Source of the DNA: Trichosporon coremiiforme
Taxonomy: Eukaryota > Basidiomycota > Tremellomycetes > Trichosporonales > Trichosporonaceae
Assembly (NCBI GenBank): GCA_039545355.1
Contig: BCJJ01000001.1
Coordinates: 1,858,570 to 1,922,569 of the forward strand
Length of the DNA: 64,000 nucleotides
Direction of reading: 5' to 3'
Shown: piece after piece, positions 42,237 to 52,840 of the stretch
How positions within the stretch are numbered: position 1 is the stretch's first letter
Layout of the letters: every line of letters begins with the position of its first letter
Notes under the pieces: generated by a model
What the model was told of the DNA's origin: nothing
Seen by the model: only the letters and a program-made list of their open reading frames with translations
The model's database searches: none
Translations under genes and position numbers: made by a program

Positions 42237-44499
42237 CTACGCCGGCGGCGTACCGACACGGTTGACGCGCTCCTCCATCCTCTGCCTGACGTTGCCCCAC
42301 AGCCGCCCCGCGCCATCGCGAATGCCCTCTCCGACCTGCGCAATGCCCTGCAGCTGGAGATTGACGTCGTTCTCCCGTGACCTGAAGAGACCAGTGCCAC
42401 CCGCTCCGCCGACGGAGAGCTCGTATCCTCCCGCGCGGAGGTTGATGCTCGGCCCTCCCGGCGTCGGGGCAGCCACACCACCCCCAGCAGCGGGCGTAGG
42501 CGTGGACGCGAGGCTGTTATGGCTGCTCGGCACGCCCAAATTGGGCGGGGGCTGGTACACAGTCTCTGGCCACGTCGTGGCCGCATTCGCGATCATCTCG
42601 AGGAAGCTCTCTGAGTTGTGCACGCAGCTTCCGCCCAGCAGAATGCGCGTTCCGCCGGGGCCGCCGGCATCGCCAGCAAGGCGCTGGTTCAGGAGCGCCA
42701 CGGTCCGGCTCTCCTCGTACGTCGCACCGCCAAGGATGAAGAGGATGATATCCTGCGGGCGCTGGGTGCGCGCCGCCTCCCCGCCCTCGACGAAGGGGTA
42801 GGAACTTTCGCGCAGCCGGCCCTTCAGCAGCAGATCGAGGGTTTCGGCCAGATGCGGCGTGTGCTGCGTGTACACGTTCTCGACGCCCTTGAGGCCCTTC
42901 AGCGCCGACTTGCCGCGGCTGAACAGGTTCTCGTTCATGAACAGGTCGTCCTGTCGCTCGTCCGCCCCGGCAATGTTGAGCATGACGTAGACCAACCTCG
43001 CACGCTCGGCAGGCACGCCGGCAGCGAGCAGCGCGTCGACGACCGAGGCGATCCCATTTCCGGCAAACTTCTGGTACCGGAGCGCATAGAGAATCGCGAG
43101 GCGGAGCTTGTTGGCAGCTGGCGTCTTCGGGGACGCGATGAGCTGCTGCACACTTCGCAGGTCCGTGGCGTGCGATTCCTGAGAGGCGAGCGACTGCTCG
43201 ACCTCGCTGATGTTGAGCAAGTCGTCGCGCTCAATCACGCGCGAGAGCTCGCCGACAAGCGCAACATGCTTGCTCACATTGCCGCCCAGTCGCTTGAACT
43301 CGGGGTACTCCTCGACGAAGCGCTTCATGTCTGCAATCGTGTCGATGCGGTTCGCCGCCTGGCCTGCGGCGCCCATGGAGGACGTCTTGGCAGAGTAGTC
43401 GGTGACGTACTGTGAGAGGGAGGCACCGAGGTCACCAAAGTTCTCGAACAGGTGCGCGGAGAAGAACGGATCGCTGCTCGCCGACAGCACAAGGTCCCGT
43501 AGTTCCAGCTTCTCCTCACCCGGCACGTGCACACGTCCGTTCACGATACCCAGCAGTTCGTGCACCATCGCCTCGTACGTCCACTGGCTGAGCAACGGTG
43601 TCACCGGGTCATTTCGCCTGTCCAAGATCAGAAGCAGTGGTGCTGGTCCAGCATTCGTGCGGAACTCAAACAGGTCTCGATACGGCGGGGTCTGGATCGC
43701 ATTGTGCAGTGACTGAGCGAGCTTCCGTCCGGCTGCACTCATACGCTCCCATCGGATTACGGGGCGTTTCTTCAGCGACAGCAAGCACGCAAGGATCGCT
43801 CGCTGATGCGTCTCCAATACCGGATCCGGGATGTTGTCAGGTGACGGGAGGTAGATCGGGGGCTGGAGTTAGCTGCCCATAAACGCTTAGTAGCTCACCT
43901 GTGAAGGACCGGCGCCGCCATCGTCGAGTGCGGCCGGCGTTAACGTGAACAGCGACGGGTACTGAGACAGATAGTCGGCGAAGTATTCCTGCTCTCAGCT
44001 ACAATTACAAATAAGAAGCTCACCTGGACCTCCTTCACGACCTCAAACTCGTCGACGCTCGCCATCTCCTCGATCTGACCCTTCGTGAGCACGTTCGAAA
44101 AGTCTGCACCTGTCAGCTATCAAGTTGAGCACAGCGCAGCTTACATAGCCAGTATCCACCGTATTTCGGCTTCTGCAGCTCCTGCTTCACCCACTGCACC
44201 GACTGTTCTGTCGGTGACAGGAACGCTACACAGTTCAAGTGGCTCAGCGACTCTCGCGACTCACTGGAGGTCAGCTACGATATCCCCAGTGTAACTCACT
44301 TGTCTATCCTATCCGTGAGATACACCTCGTGGGCCAGCAGCTCCGTCTGCGTAGTGACAAGCGAAACGATCGGTGTCTACGGGTTAGCTGAGGAGGCATC
44401 TCGACGTACCGTGTGAGCATCGAGCAGCAGCACCTTCATTCCGGGCACCTCCGTGATCATTTTGATCACGTAGGTCTGCACGGCCTTGAGGACGTCCAT
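42237..44499 (-). CDS. VPS45: VPS45, Sec1/Munc18 family vesicle-fusion protein
   Basis: Binds the Tlg2/syntaxin-16 type SNARE and controls Golgi-to-endosome fusion. Six exons, about 700 residues. Exon 1 encodes MDVLKAVQTYVIKMITEVPG and KVLLLDAHT, spliced to TPIVSLVTTQTELLAHEVYL. Then come VAFLSPTEQSVQWVKQEL, PKYGGYWLYFSNVLTKGQIE and SVDEFEVVKEVQEYFADYL. The large last exon holds the SM core: LLILDRRNDPVTPLLSQWTY, MVHELLGIVNGRV, EYPEFKRLGGNVSKHVALV, LRLAILYALRYQKF and PQDIILFILGGATYEESRTV. A C-terminal stretch of about 100 residues rich in Gly/Pro/Ser and ending ERVNRVGTPPA is longer than in yeast. Converges on GEN1 with only 102 bases between stops. Confidence 0.93.
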
Positions 44500-44824
44500 G
44501 GCGTGAGGTGTCGCTGTGCGTGGTGGTGACGGTTTCAAGTGATGGTGTGGATGATGCCGACACGACAACACTCAAGGTGGAGGCCGTCAAGCACGGATTC
44601 GTGTAACCGCACAAGGCACCGACGTCACCGTAGCCTTATCTAGCGTGACCTCTATGCGACATTTCTTCAATCATCAACGACTCTGCAGCGTGTAACATGC
44701 AACTAGAGAGCACCTCGTTTACTTTATTCATTTGCTTCGACTTCTCTTCAAGGATCACGCAGACAGTCTGGAAAGCCTGTGACTACAAACAACTCAAACT
44801 ATCTAGCACCTCAGAAGGGCACGC
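44500..44824. other. Intergenic between VPS45 start and cyclophilin stop
   Basis: 325 bases: VPS45 promoter and cyclophilin 3' flank, both genes on the minus strand. Nothing further recognised. Confidence 0.4.
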
Positions 44825-46005
44825 TTAGATGGTGCCGGAGGCAGCGATCTTGATGTCGGCCTTAGGCTTGCCGGACTGCGAGCCGAGGGACTCGATCTTC
44901 TTGACGAGGTCCTGGCCCTCGGTGACCTCACCGAAGACGACGTGCTTGCCGTCGAGCCACGAGGTGACNACGGTGGTGATGAAGAACTGCGAGCCGTTGG
45001 TGTTGGGNCCNGCGTTGGCCATGGAGAGGAGGAAGGGGCGGTCGTGGCGGAGCTTGAAGTTCTCGTCGGCGAACTTCTCACCGTAGATGGACTTGCCGCC
45101 GGTACCGTTGTGGCGGGTGAAGTCACCACCCTGGAGCATGAAGTCCTGGGCAATGTCAGCAAGAGAGTCACGAAGCTACAGGCGAACTGTGCGTCGCGAG
45201 CCAACGACGCGCCAGTCTACTCACAGGGATGACACGGTGGAAGCCAGAGCCGGCGTAGCCGAAGCCCTTCTCGCCAGTGCAGAGAGCACGGAAGTTGGCG
45301 GCGGTCTTGGGGACGACGTCGTCGAAGAGCTTGAAGGTGATGCGGCCCGCAGGCTGGTTGCTGCTCTGTTAGTTACAAGGTCAGGAGGGGGAGAGTCGAG
45401 GGCCCCAGAAAGAATAAGACCTAGTGACTAAGGACCGACGATACGGTGCCGAGCTCGAACACAACCTCGACAGTGCATGTTCAGCACCCATGATCGTGGG
45501 CTCAGCTCGCCTAGGACCACCTCTGGGGGCGCGCAGAAGACAATGGAGGGCAGCCTCGAAGGTGGAGGTCAAGTTGCAGTTCAGGCGGGCGGAATCGGTT
45601 TCCGAGCCTTCCAGACCACCTCCGGAGCCGCTTTCAATGCTCTTCTCGCTCTCAACTGGGCTCCGGACGCCGTTTTCGACGTCGAAAGCGACTCACTTGA
45701 TCGCGATGTCAAAGTAGACGTTGCTGTATTGTAAGCGAATGCATAAGAAGTAGAAGAAAAGAAAATCGACCTCGAAGTGTCTGGAGGTGGTGGATGGTGC
45801 CTGGCCAAAAAAGGTGTAAACACATCCGAGGCAGGTGGCATCCGGCCGCAGCCGCCACGTTCGCTACGGTGGGAGCACACCCGGGACACAGACAGCACTG
45901 CCCAACGCTCGCAGACACTCCGAGGCCGACAGCAGGAAGAAGAAGAAGAAACACTCACGACATCTTAGGGGCGGAGTTCGAAACGAAGCGACGGGCGAAA
46001 GACAT
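44825..46005 (-). CDS. Cyclophilin A-type peptidyl-prolyl isomerase, possible dual mitochondrial/cytosolic product
   Basis: Four exons. The first encodes [16 protein letters not shown], then after an intron of about 235 nt NVYFDIAI; after a second long intron (about 300 nt) [44 protein letters not shown]. The last exon has [25 protein letters not shown] and [12 protein letters not shown]. All active-site residues of the cyclophilin A group are present, and the protein ends SGTI. The first 14 residues look like a short mitochondrial presequence, and the second ATG in exon 1 would give a plain cytosolic cyclophilin ([10 protein letters not shown]). Three ambiguous bases at 44969, 45008 and 45011 all fall at third positions of GTN, GGN and GCN codons, so the protein sequence is still determined. 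It would be the target of cyclosporin A. Confidence 0.92.
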
Positions 46006-47529
46006 GGCGTAAACGTGCGATGATGCAATGGGGGTTATGCGAGGTGCGGATGAGAGGATGCGGGCGACGATATATACAGAAATGCGATGCTGGTGAGCTA
46101 TAAGCCTCAAGGGATACCAAGCTGCGGGTCGCTCTGGGGGAGACACTCACTGTGACTGATGTTTTTTTCCTTGTTAGTGAAGGATGAAGAAGGAAGAAGT
46201 GTTTTGGGGGGGCCAATGGGTATACCTGTAGTGGGAGCAAGAGAAAGTGCAACGTCAGAGATTCAGGGTCCACCACGTGGGTGGGCGGCTCGCTGTGCAC
46301 GCAACGGCGTTATGATCGCTCGCGACTGTTCGCTTTGTGGCTTTGAGCACGGCGTCAGTCATCTTGTCGCCTTCGCCTCGCATCGACGCGTGAGCTGAAG
46401 GCCGCTGCGCGGGTCCGAGCTAACGATTCATGACGCGCATGGCGTCGGACGTGTGCCGCGTCCATCTGAAATCATACTGAAACAGGCAAGTTGTTGGGCA
46501 TTCCAGGGGTGTATTCTCTCGCTGCTCTACGAATCTACCTCCCGACCTGGCAGACGTGCAGGTGCAGACTGGGGCGCAAGGGCTTGAGCACAGGCTTTGC
46601 GCTCAGCATGCACTGAGGAACGACTGTTCGTACTCAACGCCCGCGTTGATCGCTGGGCGTTCCGTCTGCAGGAAGTTTCAGTCTCCCGTCCAGCACGCAC
46701 CAAGAACGACGTGGACTTCACTCACGAGCTACCCAATGCATACACTTGGAGCAACTCCGTGCGTAGTAGCTCGAGTTTGGCGATCATGTTCCTTGGGGCA
46801 ACTATCGAGGGAAGTGGTCAGCACGCAACGTGGGAGGTTGAGGAGCTGAGGACTAACCCTTTGGAATGTCTCATACCCCGATCGGCATTCACTAGTGTAA
46901 TGAAGATCCATGACCTAACATGTGCTCGTGAGCCTTCGATCTCAGTAGGCAATATGCATAGGACAACTGCCTTCCCCCTCTGTGAGCTGGTCATATCGCA
47001 GCCGATGTATCCGATGTCTCTTCCTCATCCTATCCCCATATTCACTGCACCTCGAAAGCATGGGAGTCGAAAGACAGTGGGTCGGGACTGCCTCCGACGC
47101 CAACCTCGCCTTGATAGGTGACAACGAATCCCTCAATGTCCAAGTACAACTTCCTTGCTTGATCCTTCGCCCGTTCCATCTCTTTCCGCCAGTACTCGCC
47201 GCTTCAGCAAGGTCACCACTACACTCTCCTTCAATCCATCCTTTACGCTTCTCTGCTCTGTAATTCCCAGGTATCCGTGCCTACGCCCAGTCCCCTAAGT
47301 TTGAGCCAATGAAATGAATCCCGCTCCTAGCAACGGCGCTGCCTCCCACCTTACTTGCCATTCTCATCCCAACTTCCTCCGTCGCGTTCCAACTTCCACA
47401 CCGCTCGTCGACATAGCCTGCGCCCTTGACATCTCCGAAACTCACTGTGTGCATCGCTTGTGTGCCTGGACGTGCATTTGAGGTGTGCGGCGGCCGAGGG
47501 GCCGGCAGGGAAAACCTGCAAAAAATGAA
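46006..47529. other. 1.5 kb stretch without recognised gene
   Basis: The first 300 bases are the cyclophilin promoter, with CACGTG at 46274-46279. The remainder has an open frame (46597-47121 +) with no family resemblance and no coding-like composition. I see no repeats or RNA genes until the tRNA. Confidence 0.4.
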
Positions 47530-47625
47530 GTGCTCTTCTGCTAGTGGTCTATGCAGTCGGCCTTAAGTTGTTTAACAACATCCGATGGGATTTATCCCTC
47601 GCGAGTTCGAATCTCGCAGAGCACA
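47530..47625 (+). tRNA. tRNA-Leu(UAA) with a 12-nt intron
   Basis: A perfect 7-bp acceptor stem pairs 47530-47536 (GTGCTCT) with 47618-47624 (AGAGCAC), and A follows as discriminator, as in leucine tRNAs. D arm TGC/GCA with the GG-containing loop is at 47539-47555. The T arm GCGAG-TTCGAAT-CTCGC is at 47601-47617. A long variable arm (GGGA/TCCC, 47587-47598) marks class II, i.e. Leu or Ser. The anticodon loop reads C-T-TAA-G, giving UAA, with an intron at 47568-47579 after position 37. One pair (31-39) is mismatched. TTTT downstream at about 47636 can end Pol III transcription. Confidence 0.82.
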
Positions 47626-48367
47626 GATACTCCTCCTTTTACCCTTCTCTGGCTCTGATAATCGCACACATCTCGTCCAGGAACGAAAGAGCACACGACC
47701 GACGAACGGCAGATATGGAAAGTAACCGAGAGCGGCTTTCAAACGAATACGAGGGCCCTTTTGCACCTGTGATACAACATCCGCGTTCACAGTACGTTGT
47801 CCAGCACAGGGGGGCGCGCACCACTGTGAGTTCAGCCGGCGTGCACTCGATACTCTGCAGAGCTTGAAGCTTTGGAGTCGTCTGCACGCCATTTCAAATA
47901 TCACTCCCGCCCATCGGAATTAGCCGACCACCGCCTTATCAAGGGGCTTCTTCCTCTCCGTCCTTGCGTCTCTTCCACGCCTGCTTCGCTCCAACAATGC
48001 CATAAGCTTTGTCCAAAACCCACCCGAGAGTGATCGCCGCTGCCCGCTCGCTCGTTTGACCAATTCAGCTCCAACTGCCCACGTTCATGTCCGACAGGTA
48101 TTGTTGGCGGTATTGTCATGTGGGCCGCGGGCAATCTGCTAAATATAGCACATGAAAACACCTAAAGTGGTCCACGACGAGCCTAACGGGGTCATCAGAC
48201 CACACGTTCGCTGCATCTCCGCTCGACATCCGGGCGTGACAGTGCGGCCGCAAGCTGTTGCTCCACTAACGAGATGTAGATCACGCCAAGCTCGTTCCTA
48301 TTAACGACCCGTCGAGATATAAGATGCGGCGGCGACTTTTTTCTGATATTCATCCCAGCCGCCCAAC
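47626..48367. other. Intergenic between tRNA-Leu and transporter gene
   Basis: About 740 bases. It holds the tRNA terminator and the transporter promoter; a TATAAG-like element lies at 48319. No other gene is recognised. Confidence 0.4.
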
Positions 48368-50019
48368 ATGTCGCAAGAAGCGAAAGCTGACAAGTCGTCG
48401 TTCGAGGTTGACGACGAGAAGAACATCTCCGCTCTGCCCACCCAAGGGTTCGAGGGCATCGACGACAAGACGCTCCAGTATCTGCCGAAGGATATCACTC
48501 CGTCTGAGCTCGAGCGCGAGCGAGCTTTCGAGGAGGGCGAAACTCCGACTGGCACCAAGAAGGCTACTGTGTCCGACTACTTCACTCTCCTCGCCTCTGG
48601 ATTTGCTCTCGTCTCTGATGGCTACCAGAACAACCTCTCGACGGTGTTCAACCCGATCTTCGCGCTCCTCTACCCTCATGACTACACCTCTACCGTGTCG
48701 ACACGTGTGTCGAACGCGCTGCTCGTCGGCGAAGTCATCGGTCAGGTTGTCGTGGGACTGATCTGTGACCGAGTCGGACGTAAGACCGCCATGGTCGGAA
48801 CAACACTGCTCATCGTCATCGGCGGTATCTTGTGCACGGCGTCTACTGCTCCAACGCCGGCCGGCATGTTCTGGATGCTAACCGTGGCGCGCGGTACCAT
48901 CGGTGTCGGTGTCGGCGGCGAGTACCCTGCGTGCAGCACGAGTGCTTCCGAGTCTGCCAACGAGAAGTTTGGCCGCGACCGAGGCAAGATCTTTATTCTC
49001 GTCACCAACTTGATGCTCAGTATCGGCGGTCCCATCGTCATCTCGCTCTTCCTGCTCATCATCAACGCCTCGCACTATCACGGCGGCACTACTGGCAGCG
49101 ACCGCTACAAGCTGCAGTACACCTGGCGCGTCCTCTTCGGCATCGGCATCATCATTCCTCTCTCGGTCTTCTACTTCCGCCTCAAGATGATGAACCCGAA
49201 GCTGTACCGCCGCAACGCCATCCGGCACAATCCGCCTTACCTTCTGATCCTGAAGAAGTATTGGAAGACGCTGATTGGCACGGCCGGGACATGGTTCCTG
49301 TACGACTTTGTGACGTTCCCGAACGGCGTGTTCTCAAGTACGATCATCGCGAGCGTCACCCCGGACAAGGGCATCGTGCGCACGCTCGAGTGGAACCTGC
49401 TGCTCTCCGTTCTGTCGCTTCCCGGAGTATTCCTGGGCGCCTGGGTCGTCAAGTAGTGAGTACTCAAGCTTAGGGGAACGCTTGAAGCTAACAACGTAGC
49501 ACCGGCCGGCGCAACCTCCTGATCATGGGCTTCATGGGCTACATCGTGTTCGGCCTGATCGTCGGCATTTCGTACCCGAAGCTGACCAAGGTCGTGCCCG
49601 CCTTCATCGTGATGTACGCGATGATGCAGAGCAGCGGCAACTTCGGCCCTGGCAACATGGAGGGCACGATCAGTGCTGAGTCGTACCCGACCTCTATCCG
49701 TGGTACCTGCTACGGTTTCAGCGCCGCTGTCGGCAAGGCTGGCGCAGCCATCGGAACGCAGGCGTTCACCCCGATTCGCCAGCACCTCGGAAGCCGGTGG
49801 ACGTTCATCATTGCCGCGTGCTGTGGTCTCGCAGGTGTGCTGCTCGCCTTCTTCTTCGTCGAGGACAAGGGCAAGGACCGTCTCGAGAAGGAGGACGAGA
49901 TCTGGCGCCAGTACCTTGTCGATCATGGGTACGGCGATATCCAGATGGGCGATGGCAGCGCGGGCGTCATGAACGCCTCGGGCAACCGCGAGATCGAGTC
50001 TCTCGAGTTTGAGAAGTGA
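48368..50019 (+). CDS. MFS transporter, GIT1/PHO84-like (phosphate or glycerophosphodiester)
   Basis: Two exons (48368-49455, 49500-50019), 535 residues. After a charged 65-residue cytosolic leader, about 12 membrane segments are visible. Signatures are LLASGFALVSDGYQNNLST in helix 1, the loop motif CDRVGRKTA, then RGTIGVGVGGEYPACSTSAS in helix 4, TWFLYDFVTFPNGVF in helix 7 and PTSIRGTCYGFSAAVGKAGA in helix 10-11. The DGYQNN and GEYPACSTSASES motifs are typical of the Pi:H+ symporter branch that includes PHO84 and the glycerophosphoinositol permease GIT1; I favour the GIT1 side, but the substrate is not settled by reading. The acidic C-terminal tail could carry regulatory lysines or phosphosites. 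A plasma membrane location is expected. Confidence 0.85.
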
Positions 50020-50204
50020 TAATCGCTGCATTCAGCGCAAGGGTAATGCTGTCAGTGATCAACAGTGCGGATCAGTAGTCATAGCATAAAGATATACCAG
50101 TTACAGCGATATCTACAAGGCGGGGTATACTGTGTGTGATGAATGGTGTTTTTGTGTGTGTGCTTGTGCTTGCGTGTAACACATATCTAGCTTTTTTAGG
50201 CGGC

Positions 50205-51914
50205 TCAGGCGGCGAGACGACCAGCGTCATGGGGGCACTCGGGCGGCGGGACGATCTCGTTCTCCTTCCCGGGGCGAGTGCACTCCTGTCCCTCGGTGTC
50301 ATCGATGGCTTCGCGGGCAGCCAGCTCTGCCTTGCTCTTCTCGAGCATCTCCGCCTCGCGCGCACGACGCTCGGCCTCGATCTCGTCCAGAATCTCGCCC
50401 GCGCCAACGACACGCATCTGCCGCGCGCACTCCTCGCCCCAAGCGACCGCCTCCTGGTAGTTGGTGACGACAACGTCTCCGGGCTCGTACACGACCTGCC
50501 TCGTGCCGTCCGTCGACGTAACGCTCGCCTTGAGGTTGAGCTTGGCCCGACGCTGGATGAGCTTGGGCTCCTCGCCGGGCGCAGGGAAGGGCGCGTCGGC
50601 GGGAAGAATGCCGGAGAAGTTGAGCAGCGGACTAGAGGCCGTCGGCGCAGGGAAGGTGCCGGGGGCATACTTGGGCTGAGCCGACTCGGCCTCCGCACCC
50701 TCCAGCTCGGTCAGCTGCGTCTCCACACCGACGGGGACGGAACAGCCTCCCTCAAGCACGCGCAGGAGGCCGCGCTCGGCACCGACACGCCACTCGGTCG
50801 GCCAGTGACCGACCGTGCGCAGGACATCGCGCGTGGCGGCGTCTCCGGAACGAGATTCGACGGCGAGCGCACCCTGGCCCACCGAGTGCATCATGTCCGG
50901 GAACTCGATGGGGCAGGTTATCCTGTCGCCGGATCCGAGGCGGTCGAGACCGGAGATGGCGAGGATGAGGGCGGCAAAGGGAGAGTCGGGGGCGTCGAGC
51001 TTCGCGAGACGGGTGTTCAGGTTGCCGCGCTGGAGGTTAGCTACGCACGAAGAATGGTACAGCTAGAGAGACAATGCGGCGGGGTAGGGACAGCGAGAGA
51101 CGTGGTCAGGCTGAGCGGAAAAGGACAGCTTGAGGTGAACCGCCACGGCGGACTGGGACGGAGCGCCTCGCTGTGCGGGCACACACGCGTACACAGTCAT
51201 CGACACAGAGTTACGCGGGCTCCCACACAAGCCCGGCAGCGTTACGGCCGCTCCAATGAAAATGAACCTTGCTCACGAGCGAGCCCAAGAACACTTCCAA
51301 TGGGCGCCGGTCGCGGCGAAGTTCACCTCGCACGACACTGCCGCTCGGTAGCAAAGCTCGAGCAGTCCCGCCTGCCCTGTGCCAGCTTTCTCTTGTCACA
51401 CGACCCTCCACAGCTTCGCTCATGTACTCACCATGTCGGCGAACTTGAGGTCGGGGTAAGCGCGCGAGAGCTGCGCAATACGGCGGACGGATCCAGTACC
51501 GATAACAGCGCCCTTCGGGAGGTCCTTCAGGCTCTTGTACTCGAGACCCTTCTTGACGACGAGGGCGTCGCGGGGGTCGTGGCGCTCGAGGAGACAGGCA
51601 ATCTCGCACCCGTCACGGAGCAGCGTCGGGACGTCCTTGCAGGAGTGGACGAGGACGTCGAAGCGGCCGTCGAGGAGAGCAGCCTCGAGTTCGTCGGTCC
51701 ACAGGCTCTTTGCGGGCTGTCCGCTCTGGTACGGCTGCAAGAGGTGCAGCGGCGTGGTCTGGTTGCGGTCACCGACGGTCGTCATGTGGCGAACGGGAAA
51801 CTGGGCGCTGTTGCGGAGCGCAAGGGCATCGGCGACAAACTGCGTCTGGGTCAGAGCAAGGTTGGACTTGCGCGTGCCGACGACAAAGGTGTCAGCGGTT
51901 TTGGGGGCGGACAT
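50205..51914 (-). CDS. HEM3: Porphobilinogen deaminase (hydroxymethylbilane synthase)
   Basis: Third step of haem synthesis in the cytosol: joins four porphobilinogen units into hydroxymethylbilane. Two exons (51914-51432 and 51029-50205), 435 residues, split by a 402-nt intron between KFADM and [13 protein letters not shown], exactly within the conserved segment. Landmarks: [79 protein letters not shown] and [13 protein letters not shown]. The dipyrromethane cofactor cysteine is in [19 protein letters not shown] Pro-rich insertion of about 50 residues follows the cofactor loop, as in other fungal enzymes. The C-terminus has an extra helical, charged stretch ending [11 protein letters not shown]. 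Divergent from BNA5. Confidence 0.95.
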
Positions 51915-52840
51915 GGTGGTTCAGTCTCTGTCGGAGTCGGAGTCGGCCGGAGGGAGGTTGAAAGAAAAGAGTGAAAGAGAGATAAGTTGTGGAGGCAGCT
52001 GAAAGCGACGAGGTGTGTCACGGAGTCGAGGCGATTGGACGCCGCGTCGATGAATATGAAGCGGGCTGTTGCTAGCGTGTGTCGCGTTGTCTCTAGCGGG
52101 TGCCGACGACAAAGTTGGAACTTTTGCCTGTCGAAGCAACTTGACGGTGGTTGAAACCTCGGAACGTCGGTGCTGCCCCTGACAAAGGTCCCGCAACTTT
52201 AGGCTCTCTCCCCGAGCACTCAAGCCCGGGCAGTGACAGCCGGGTGTCACGTGAAGCCTATCAGGCGCTGCGTGATAGTAATCTGGTTTTATGAGGAAGA
52301 CCGTGGGAAATCAGATGCGGGGTACCTTTTTTAAGCAGGCGTGGGAGACCTACCTGATCGGGATCCATTGCATTTCCGGCTGTCGACTCGTTTACCGCGC
52401 CCGCCATCGTGGGAGAGTTGCAAAGGTGGGCCGGAACTGCCGTCTCGAAAGGAGCTTCCACCAGGAATAACCACTGTGGGGTCAGGGCTGCATTCCTCGC
52501 AGACACTCACTGGCCTGTCACAGACGACAGAGCTCCAGGCTCCACAGGGAAGACCACGTGACACTGGATGTACTGACGCGTGAAGATAGACATGTTTACA
52601 CGGGCCCTCCGCGGCGCCTCCGAACTCACCGTACGCACACCGGCCACAACCGAGTTGAGTCTGTCACAAAGTGTCTCTCGATAATCGTCCTTTTCCCCAC
52701 ACGCGACCCGGAATCTCCACGAATCTCCAGCCGACCCCACCTTGATATAAAAGGTCGCTTATACTTCTTGCGTCTATCTTCTTCCCCAGCCACCCCACAC
52801 CCTTCCCCTTCCCTCTCCCTTACCACATCAGTTAATCAAG
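51915..52840. other. Divergent promoter region of HEM3 and BNA5
   Basis: 926 bases between two metabolic genes. It has CACGTG at 52248-52253 and 52555-52560, a TATA box near BNA5 (listed) and a CT-rich leader at 52780-52820. No RNA gene is seen. Confidence 0.45.
52746..52752 (+). promoter_or_regulatory. TATAAAA box of BNA5
   Basis: TATAAAA followed by GG, 89 bases upstream of the kynureninase ATG and upstream of a CT-rich leader, the normal place for a core promoter element in a short-leader fungal gene. Position only; not tested. Confidence 0.5.

Noticed and set aside
50136..51974. 612-codon plus-strand open frame across HEM3
   Set aside because: The minus strand encodes an intact, highly conserved porphobilinogen deaminase; the long antisense frame follows from GC-rich codon use.
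13242..52560. Repeated CACGTG in intergenic DNA (13242, 32499, 39088, 46274, 52248, 52555) as a shared regulon
   Set aside because: In sequence of this GC content a handful of CACGTG in about 20 kb of intergenic DNA is close to random expectation, so the number alone is no evidence. Only the perfect 10-base palindrome near RPA49 is kept as a weak candidate.
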